From Streptomyces sp. AC1-42W (GTDB taxonomy: Bacteria > Actinomycetota > Actinomycetes > Streptomycetales > Streptomycetaceae), in assembly GCF_003248355.1 (NCBI RefSeq), contig NZ_QKWY01000002.1:3224001-3288000 (forward strand): 64,000 nt of DNA, given 5' to 3'. The notes under the pieces were generated by a model. The model was given only the letters and a program-made list of their open reading frames with translations, was not told where the DNA came from and did no database searches. Both the position numbers and the translations under genes were made by a program. Of this stretch, positions 58,186 through 64,000 are shown in pieces. Each line of letters starts with the position of its first letter. Position 1 is the first letter of the stretch.

Positions 58186-59629
58186 CGGGGAACCGCGGCG
58201 TCCGGTCCGGCCGCGGACGGGAAGTCGGCCGCGGCCAGATCTCCGCCGGCGAGGGCCAGCAACACCCGCTCCAGGCCGTACAGGAACCCCTCGATCCGGG
58301 CGGGCGGCATCCGAGTGGTGTCGCCGAGCAGAGTGAGCCGGATGAGTCCGGGGTCCTCGAAGACCGCGAACGTCTCCAGGAAGAAGGCCACTTCGTCCTG
58401 CTCCAGCCGGTCCGCCCAGCGGAACGCCGACTCGTTCGCCAACCGGGCGAGCCCGCCGGGCGACGGGGCCGGGCTCTCGGGGGCCGCCCAGGTCGTCGAC
58501 CACAGGTCGTTGACCAGGCAGTCCACCGCCACCCCGGCTTCCTCGGCCAGCGCCAGGGCCCGCTCGGGGCGGAACTGACCGTTGCGGTGCGCACCGAGGG
58601 TGGCGCTCCAGACGCTCCGCAGGACGTCTGCGAAGGACTCCCCCGACACGTCGACCGCGACGAACACCTCCTGGGCCAGGTTGCCTACGGCGTGGTGGAG
58701 TTCGGGGCGGAAGCGGTTCGCGGTCACCAGCTTCAATCCGCAGGCCTCCAGGCCCTCGCTCCGGGCCAGCAGGGCCGCCGTGGCGGCCAGCAACACGTTC
58801 GGGACGGTTGAGCGGTGCCGCTCGGCGGCTGCCCGTAGCGCCTCCGGCACAGCCCGTGAGACCAGTTCGCCTCGCCAGAACCGGGGGCGGCCGGCTCACC
58901 GGGCGGCCGGGGGAAGTTGTCGGCGGGGGCGCGGTCCAGCTGGGTGCTCCAGTGGCGGAGTGCTTTCTTCTCGGCCAGGGCGCCGTCCGGAGAGGTCTCG
59001 AACTCCGCCTGTTCCAGGGGCTGCCGTGCGGGCCGGGCGGGCGGTGCGGTGGCGCTTGCGGCCCGTGCCCCCAGCAACGACTCCAGCTCCCCGGCCAGCA
59101 GCCGTACGCCGGCCAGGTCCGCGGCGAAGTGGGAGAGGCAGAGGACCACGGCCTGCGGCGCCCCGTCCAGGACGCCGGCCAGGGCCCGGAAGGGCACCTC
59201 GGCGGTGTTGTCGAAGCCTCTGGCCTCCAGCCGACGTGCCGCACCGGCGAAGTGCTCGTGGAGTTCCTCGCCGTGCTCGGCGCCGTTCAGTTCGAGGACA
59301 TCGACCTCGAACACCCCCTCGGCGAGGACCCTTTGGCCCAGCGAACCGTCCGCCCCCGGCGCGGCCAGGGTACGCAGGGATTCATGGCGGCTCATCAGCA
59401 CGGCCAGCTCGTCCAGTACGTCCTGGAGGCCGATGCCCGCCGGAACGAAGACCACCTGGGCGATGTTGAAGAACGCGGTGTCGGGCAGCATGGCCACGAT
59501 GTCCCGCCAGATGTGCCGCTGCCCCCAGGTCGCGGGGCCGGTGGCGGCACGACTGCCGCGGAAGGCGATCAGGTGCCGCGTGGCGTCCGGTGTCGGAGTT
59601 CTCAGGGAGGGTGGTATCGGGTGATTCAT
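58182..59629 (-). pseudogene. Condensation-domain protein split by a one-base frameshift
   Basis: NRPS condensation-superfamily protein read in two frames. From ATG 59629: GQRHIWRDIVAMLPDTAFFN, and the catalytic motif LCLSHFAADLAGVRLL (HxxxD), through KKALRHWSTQLDRAPADNF. The frame then degenerates after GEPAAPG. The second frame takes over with PRFWRGELVSRAVPEALR and STVPNVLLAATAALLARSEG, LVNDLWST, FFLETFAVFEDPG, to the stop at 58182. One extra C in the five-C run (plus-strand GGGGG 58883-58887) restores a continuous reading of about 482 codons. A genuine mutation, a sequencing error or -1 frameshifting are all possible. Confidence 0.8.
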
Positions 59630-61032
59630 CTCATGTCCCCTTGGGTGATGTTTCGCGGGGGTTCGGAGGATTCGGCGCCCGGATCTGTCCCGGAGGAGCC
59701 GGAGCCCTCGTGAGCGGCGAGCCGGCGGACGAACCAGACGGACACCGCCACCGCCACCACACCGAGCCCGTTGAACGCGGCGATGGTGCGGTACAGCGCT
59801 TCCGGGCCGGACGAGGCGGCCAGCCGGCTGCCGATGGACACCGCGCCCACGAAGTACACGGCGTTCATGGCGAGCGCCGCGGGTCCGCCACCGACCTGCT
59901 CCAGCACCGTAAGGGCCGCCAGTACGAGACCCATCAGCAGATAGCTGAGCCCCACCGTCTGGAGGTAGCGGGTGGTCTCGGCGGCGATCTGCGCGTCCTC
60001 GGACAGGAACCCGGCCAGCAGCTCCCGCCCGGTGTACGAGGCCACCGCGAGAACCGTGTACGTCCCGGCCGTGATCCGCAGACCGGCATGGAGCGTGGGG
60101 CTCAGCAGCCGGCTCCGGCCCGCGCCCCGGTGGCCGTTCAGCACGATGGCGACGGCCGTACCGAGTACCAGCCCCGGAACGATCAGCAGGGTCTGGACGG
60201 TCGCCGCGTTGGCGTAACCCGACTGCACCGACGGGCCGAACGGGGCCAGGACACGCATCAGGACCAGATTGGCGGCGCAGATCACCAGATAGGAGGCGCC
60301 CACCGGGACCCCGACCGCGGCCAGCCGCCGCACGGCGGCCCGCACGGGAACAGGCCAGGCCCGACCCGCCGCCCGAGCCAGCAGTCCGGCCCGCCGCAGC
60401 AGCACCCAGCCCAGTGCTGTGCCGGCCAGTCCGGACAGGGCGACGGCCGGGGCCACCGCGTCGATGCCGAGCCCGGCACCCAGCCCGAGCAGGGCGACCC
60501 CGCCGACTTCTGTCAGCGCCGCCAGCAGGGTCACCGCCGCTGCCTGCCGGGCGAGCCCGCAGCCCCGCAGAGTGGCCGCCGTCAACGCCGGGCCCAGCAG
60601 CAGGGCCGAGGCCGGGCCGATGGCCCGCAGGAAAGCCGTGAACTCCCCCCGTGCGGCGTCGGAGACCCCCATGAGGTCGCCCAGCAGCGGTGCCAGGAGG
60701 ATCAGCAGCACAGCGAAACCGGCACCGCCCACCGCCGCGATCCGGGCGTCGGCCCGCAGCGCCGCCCCGGCCGCGCGCAGGTCGCCGGCCCCGTGCGCGA
60801 CGGCGGCGGCCACCTGGTTGGACGCGCCGATCCCCGCCGTGAGGGCGAGAAAGAGGAACTGCACCGGCATGAACAGCGCCCGCACGTAGTGCGCCTCCCC
60901 GCCGATCCGCCCCATGAGGGCGAGCACGGCCAGAGGCACGAGGACGGCGACAAGGTCGGCCGGCAGCATCGGCACGGCGATCCGCAGCACGGACCGGGCC
61001 GGGCTCCGGGCGGCCTCGCGGGAGTCAGCCAC
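59626..61032 (-). CDS. MATE-family efflux transporter
   Basis: 468-aa membrane protein with about 12 helices in two homologous halves (RIAVPMLPADLVAVLVPLAV, FLALTAGIGASNQVAAAVAH, GPASALLLGPALTAATLRGC; second half VGVPVGASYLVICAANLVLM, QTLLIVPGLVLGTAVAIVLN). Probably exports the cluster's product. GTG 61032 overlaps the acyl-CoA dehydrogenase stop by 8 bp; ATGA overlap with the condensation gene. Confidence 0.85.
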   Translation of the reverse strand: MADSREAARSPARSVLRIAVPMLPADLVAVLVPLAVLALMGRIGGEAHYVRALFMPVQFLFLALTAGIGASNQVAAAVAHGAGDLRAAGAALRADARIAAVGGAGFAVLLILLAPLLGDLMGVSDAARGEFTAFLRAIGPASALLLGPALTAATLRGCGLARQAAAVTLLAALTEVGGVALLGLGAGLGIDAVAPAVALSGLAGTALGWVLLRRAGLLARAAGRAWPVPVRAAVRRLAAVGVPVGASYLVICAANLVLMRVLAPFGPSVQSGYANAATVQTLLIVPGLVLGTAVAIVLNGHRGAGRSRLLSPTLHAGLRITAGTYTVLAVASYTGRELLAGFLSEDAQIAAETTRYLQTVGLSYLLMGLVLAALTVLEQVGGGPAALAMNAVYFVGAVSIGSRLAASSGPEALYRTIAAFNGLGVVAVAVSVWFVRRLAAHEGSGSSGTDPGAESSEPPRNITQGDMR

Positions 61033-62188
61033 GGTCGATCTTCCCCTGGGACAGCCCCTGGAACACGTTCAGCCGCTGGATGTTGCGGGTGCCTTCCATG
61101 AACTCCACCCCGCGCGCGTCCCGGGCGAACTTGTCGAGCAGCGGATGGTCCAGCCGGACGCCGGGACCGAAGTACTCCAGAGCCTCCAGGGTGACCTCCT
61201 CGGCCAGTTGGGCGGCCCGCGCCTTGGCCGCCGACGCCAGCGCGCCCAGCCCCGGATCGTCCCGGTCCACGGCAGCGCCCGCCCGGTACACCAGCCGCCG
61301 CACCCCCTCGATCCGCAGCGCCATCCGCTCCAGCCCCGCCTTCTCCTCCGCCCGCAGCACACGGCGGTTGGCCACGACGTACTCGTAGGCGCCTCTGGCG
61401 ATGCCCAGGGCCAGGGCGGCGACCCCCGGGCGCAGCCGGTTGAATCCCTGGACAGCACCCATCAGTCCGCGCCGGGTGGGGGAGAGGTGGCGTCCGAGGA
61501 CTCGTTCGGCGGGCACCTCGACATCGGTCAGACGGACCTCGCAGATCTGGTTGCCGCGCAGCCCGACCGTCTCGAACGGCACCGCCTCGAAGCCGGGCAG
61601 CTCCGTCTCGACGAGCGCCGCCACCACGCCGAGAGGGCCCGGCCGGGTCCGGGCGAAGACGACGCCGAAGTCGCTGCGCGCCGCGTTGCCGATGAAGCGC
61701 TTGGCCCCGTTGAGGAGGAACGGGCCGTCCGCCTCCCGCCGCGCGAGGGAGGTGGTGAGCATCGCCGCGTCGGAGCCGCGTTCCGGCTCGGTGAGGGCGA
61801 GGAAGGTCCAGGACGTGCGTTCCATCAGCCGCCCGTAGAACCAGGACTTCTGCTCCTCGTCCCCGAGCAGGGCGACCAGGACGCCGGAGAGCGAAGGGCC
61901 CGGTGCGGCCAGCAGCATGCCCGCGTCCACGGCGGCGATCTCCTCGCAGAACACCACCCGCTCCAGCCCGCCCGTGCCGTAGTACGCCTGCCCGTCCACC
62001 CTGATCGGGTCGGGCTGGTAGGCGCGGGGGACAGGGGTGCGGGCGAGGTAGGAGAACAGGGGCAGGTCCAGGTGGTCGCGGACCCGCTCGGGGTCCTCCT
62101 CCAGGGAGAGTGCCAGGGGCCGGAGCTGCCCGGCCCACTTCCGGGCGGTGTGCTGGAGGGTGCGGAGCCGTTCGTCGAGCAGGGTCAC
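61025..62188 (-). CDS. Acyl-CoA/acyl-ACP dehydrogenase
   Basis: 387-aa flavoprotein of the acyl-CoA dehydrogenase family: FLALTEPERGSDAAMLTTSL (FAD/substrate loop), NGAKRFIGNAARSDFGVVFA, VETVGLRGNQICEVRLTDVE-like region around FETVGLRGNQICEV, C-terminal EVTLEALEYFGPGVRLDHPL then DARGVEFMEGTRNIQRLNVF. In such clusters these enzymes often act on acyl-carrier-protein-bound chains. GGAGGAG is 6 nt before GTG 62188; the longer in-frame reading to 62875 is rejected. Confidence 0.88.
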   Translation of the reverse strand: MTLLDERLRTLQHTARKWAGQLRPLALSLEEDPERVRDHLDLPLFSYLARTPVPRAYQPDPIRVDGQAYYGTGGLERVVFCEEIAAVDAGMLLAAPGPSLSGVLVALLGDEEQKSWFYGRLMERTSWTFLALTEPERGSDAAMLTTSLARREADGPFLLNGAKRFIGNAARSDFGVVFARTRPGPLGVVAALVETELPGFEAVPFETVGLRGNQICEVRLTDVEVPAERVLGRHLSPTRRGLMGAVQGFNRLRPGVAALALGIARGAYEYVVANRRVLRAEEKAGLERMALRIEGVRRLVYRAGAAVDRDDPGLGALASAAKARAAQLAEEVTLEALEYFGPGVRLDHPLLDKFARDARGVEFMEGTRNIQRLNVFQGLSQGKIDRG

Positions 62189-62856
62189 GGGGACTCCTCC
62201 GTGGCGGCGGGGGCCGCGGCGTAGACGTCCGCGAGCAGTTCGGAGACATGGGAGATCTGGCCGGGGCCGTCGGCCCGGAAGCCGTGGCCGCCCAGCAGCC
62301 GCAGCAGGACCCGGTCCGTCCGGGTCACGGCACGGTGCAGCGTGCACAGTTCCCCGGCGGTCAACCGGGCACCCGGCCCGAGGAGTCCGTCCATTTCCAG
62401 GTGGTCGGTCAGTGCCTCGGAGAGGCTGTCCTGGACGAGTTGCCGCATCAGCAGCGGACTGCCGCCGGAGGTCCGGGCGGACAGGTACTCCAGGCAGGTG
62501 TCGAGCAGCGCCTCGGACAGCCCGAGCCGCAGCCGCGCCAGGCCCAGCCCCCAGGTGTCGCCGGTGTTCTCGGGGCCCGGCGGCAGCGGATGGCGCAGCG
62601 CGACGAGAACGTCGCCGTGCAGCCGGACGGTACGGGGCGCCGACTCGGCGGCCCGGTCGCGCGGGGCGGTACGCGTACCGCGCCGTACACCGCGGGCATC
62701 GGCGGCGACGGCCTCCGGCAGGAGTACGTGGCCGGCCGGGCCCAGCGGGAGCATGCCCGGTGCCAGTTCGGCGTGGAGCGCGGTCAGCGCGGGCACCAGG
62801 CCCCGGTCGCGCGCGGTGCGCCGGACGCCTTCGCCGGGTTCGCCGGTGGTGGTCAT
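62185..62856 (-). CDS. Acyl-CoA-dehydrogenase-like protein, C-terminal domain only (degenerate)
   Basis: 223-aa protein. From about residue 60 it looks like the C-terminal four-helix bundle of an acyl-CoA dehydrogenase (LGLARLRLGLSEALLDTCLE, YLSARTSGGSPLLMRQLVQD, VLLRLLGGHGFRADGPGQIS) but the flavin-binding N-terminal and middle domains are missing. It may pair with the full dehydrogenase next to it. GGAGGAGG before ATG 62856; ATGA overlaps on both sides. Assignment is by pattern only. Confidence 0.68.
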   Translation of the reverse strand: MTTTGEPGEGVRRTARDRGLVPALTALHAELAPGMLPLGPAGHVLLPEAVAADARGVRRGTRTAPRDRAAESAPRTVRLHGDVLVALRHPLPPGPENTGDTWGLGLARLRLGLSEALLDTCLEYLSARTSGGSPLLMRQLVQDSLSEALTDHLEMDGLLGPGARLTAGELCTLHRAVTRTDRVLLRLLGGHGFRADGPGQISHVSELLADVYAAAPAATEESP

Positions 62857-63770
62857 CGGCCGGCCTCCTCCGCACGCGGATACAAGGTCACCGAACAGAG
62901 GCAGAGCAGGCCGAGCGCCGGTTCGTACTCGACGAGGGTCACCCGCAGCGGCTCGCCGCCGGGGGCGGGTTCCAGGCCGGCGAGGTTCTCCCACACGCCG
63001 GTGCAGGGCAGCCCCCGGCCGGTGGTGACGAGCCGACCGGGACCCTCGGGCCGGCCGGGGAGGTCACGGGCGGGCTCCACACCGGCTCCGGCGAGAAGCA
63101 CATCGGGGGCCGGGTCCGGGGCGAGGGCGCCGGCCAGCAGCTCGGCCACCGACTCCGGCGGGACGTCCGTCCACTGGGCCAGCCGGGTGTCCGCCTCCTC
63201 GTCGGCCTCCAGCCACAGTCCGACCGCGCAGTCGGCGGTCACCTCCCGCTCAGGTGGGACGGGAGCGGGGTAGGGCCTGCTGGACTGGTCGAGGGCGATC
63301 AGGACCGCCCGGCCGAGACCGCCGGGACGCACGTACGCACTCGACAGCCGCAGCGCCGTGAACGGCGCCGCCGACCCCTGGTCGCTCACCCCGACCGGCA
63401 GCGGGTCGCCCGGAAGCAGCTCGCAGACGTAGCCGGTGGGGGAACGCTCCATGTCGGAGTCCTCGACGGCGTGCGCGGTGGCCAGCAGATCGACCGGTCC
63501 GTCGAACGGGCCGAGCGCGAGTACCGTCCCGGCCGCCATTTCCGCGTAGCTGTTGCGTGTGGTGGAGTCCAGGAAGCCGGGACGCAGCCCCACACCGTAG
63601 ATCTCCGAGAGGTCGGCGAAGTAGTGCTCCAGCCAGGGCACCTGGCCCGCGCGGGTGAATCGCCGGCCGGGGCCGAAGCGCCGGGCCGTGATCCCGCGCA
63701 CCCGCAGGGGCAGCCGGACCGGGCCCGGTCCGGGAGGTGCGGCCAGGGCGGCCGCGGCGCTCAGATACAT
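62853..63770 (-). CDS. Thiolase/KAS III-fold protein without the catalytic Cys (probably non-condensing)
   Basis: 305-aa protein. Segments SEIYGVGLRPGFLDSTTRNS, SYAEMAAGTVLALGPF and, at about 128-150, SDQGSAAPFTALRLSSAYVR align in form with ketoacyl-ACP synthase III around its nucleophile (ACAGFTYAL), but the Cys position holds Gly/Ser. A typical thiolase C-terminal half is not obvious. It could be a binding partner, acyltransferase or decoy. ATG 63770 is 3 nt... after the ACP stop region; no other start fits. Confidence 0.6.
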   Translation of the reverse strand: MYLSAAAALAAPPGPGPVRLPLRVRGITARRFGPGRRFTRAGQVPWLEHYFADLSEIYGVGLRPGFLDSTTRNSYAEMAAGTVLALGPFDGPVDLLATAHAVEDSDMERSPTGYVCELLPGDPLPVGVSDQGSAAPFTALRLSSAYVRPGGLGRAVLIALDQSSRPYPAPVPPEREVTADCAVGLWLEADEEADTRLAQWTDVPPESVAELLAGALAPDPAPDVLLAGAGVEPARDLPGRPEGPGRLVTTGRGLPCTGVWENLAGLEPAPGGEPLRVTLVEYEPALGLLCLCSVTLYPRAEEAGR

Positions 63771-63773
63771 GGG

Positions 63774-64000
63774 TCAGCCCTGCTCGATCACATAGTCGGC
63801 GAGGGTGCCGACGTTCTCGAAGTGGTGCTGCTCCAGCGAGTCGGTGTCGAACTCGATGCCGAGTTCGTCCTCCAGCCGCATCAGCAGCTCCAGCACGCTG
63901 GTGGAGTCCAGGCCCAGGTCGTCGAAGAGACGCGGGGAATCGTCCCCGGGCTCCAGGTCGCGGTTGAGTACCTGGCCCAGCGACTCGTTGATCCTGGTGA
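63774..64000 (-). CDS. Acyl carrier protein (5' end outside the window)
   Basis: The last 75 codons of an ACP: INESLGQVLNRDLEPGDDSP, phosphopantetheine serine in DDLGLDSTSVLELLMRLEDE, then GIEFDTDSLEQHHFENVGTL and TLADYVIEQG. Acidic, with the typical four-helix pattern. Its stop (63774-63776) is 3 bp before the next gene's ATG. It shows that a carrier-protein-dependent cluster continues to the right. Confidence 0.92.
   Translation of the reverse strand, partial: TRINESLGQVLNRDLEPGDDSPRLFDDLGLDSTSVLELLMRLEDELGIEFDTDSLEQHHFENVGTLADYVIEQG

Noticed and set aside
58182..58850. Second half of the condensation gene as an independent gene starting at ATG-like 58850
   Set aside because: The conserved reading extends upstream of that start (PRFWRGELVSRAV), and it lacks the HxxxD half; a frameshift explains it better.

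Overview
The window is a stretch of high-GC actinobacterial chromosome, almost certainly Streptomyces. The evidence is very strong third-position G/C, many GTG starts, ATGA/GTGA stop-start overlaps, a conservon (cvnABCD), a Streptomyces-type hopanoid operon, a ydaO-type c-di-AMP riboswitch before a LysM/M23 cell-wall hydrolase, and SCO6745-, DUF6126- and DUF6745-like proteins. I see no insertion sequence, prophage, CRISPR array, rRNA or replication origin. There is one tRNA, tRNA-Pro(GGG) at 57251-57324.

Layout. (1) 1-17633 is mostly housekeeping and catabolic: a truncated LacI regulator, an M14 peptidase, a BCCT osmolyte transporter, a D-amino-acid oxidase, an ABC-F ATPase, a GntR regulator with an amidohydrolase, Tex, an SCO6745-like protein, a GlxA-type regulator with a DJ-1/PfpI protein, an enoyl-CoA hydratase, an HdeD-like membrane protein, an anti-sigma-type ATPase, isopentenyl-diphosphate isomerase (idi) and a ZitB-like zinc exporter with a candidate Zur box. 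(2) 18025-25086 is an envelope-polymer cluster: two CDP-alcohol phosphotransferases (one with an apparent CTG start), a cytidylyltransferase-like enzyme, a glycerol-1-phosphate-dehydrogenase-like enzyme, a GT2 glycosyltransferase and a TagGH-type ABC exporter. (3) 25466-38115 is the hopanoid operon: hpnC, hpnD, a small ORF, hpnE, prenyl diphosphate synthase, shc, hpnG, hpnH, dxs, hpnO, then an XRE-cupin regulator and a small membrane protein. It covers precursor supply (with idi nearby), squalene formation, cyclisation and side-chain building towards aminobacteriohopanetriol. (4) 38122-41485 holds a tyrosine phosphatase, the riboswitch with its LysM/M23 peptidase, and an SGNH hydrolase.

(5) 41505-49317 is the most intriguing part: a tightly overlapping minus-strand operon of the uncharacterised STM4011-STM4015 families (two radical SAM enzymes, an alkaline-phosphatase-fold hydrolase, an ATP-grasp protein and two leucine-rich-repeat paralogues). 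It diverges from a phage-like small protein and a DUF6745 protein. The shared 177-bp promoter region carries two oppositely oriented TTGTCAG elements like the RecA-independent (PafBC-type) DNA-damage promoter. (6) 49368-57162 holds a TetR regulator, an amino-acid dehydrogenase, a metallo-beta-lactamase-fold hydrolase and the cvnABCD conservon with a GAF protein.

(7) After the tRNA-Pro and a strong hairpin, 57493-64000 is the end of a biosynthetic gene cluster on the minus strand: acyl carrier protein, a thiolase-fold protein lacking the catalytic Cys, an acyl-CoA-dehydrogenase C-domain-like protein, a full acyl-CoA dehydrogenase, a MATE exporter, a condensation-domain protein split by a one-base frameshift in a C5 run, and a phosphopantetheinyl transferase. 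The cluster continues beyond the right edge.
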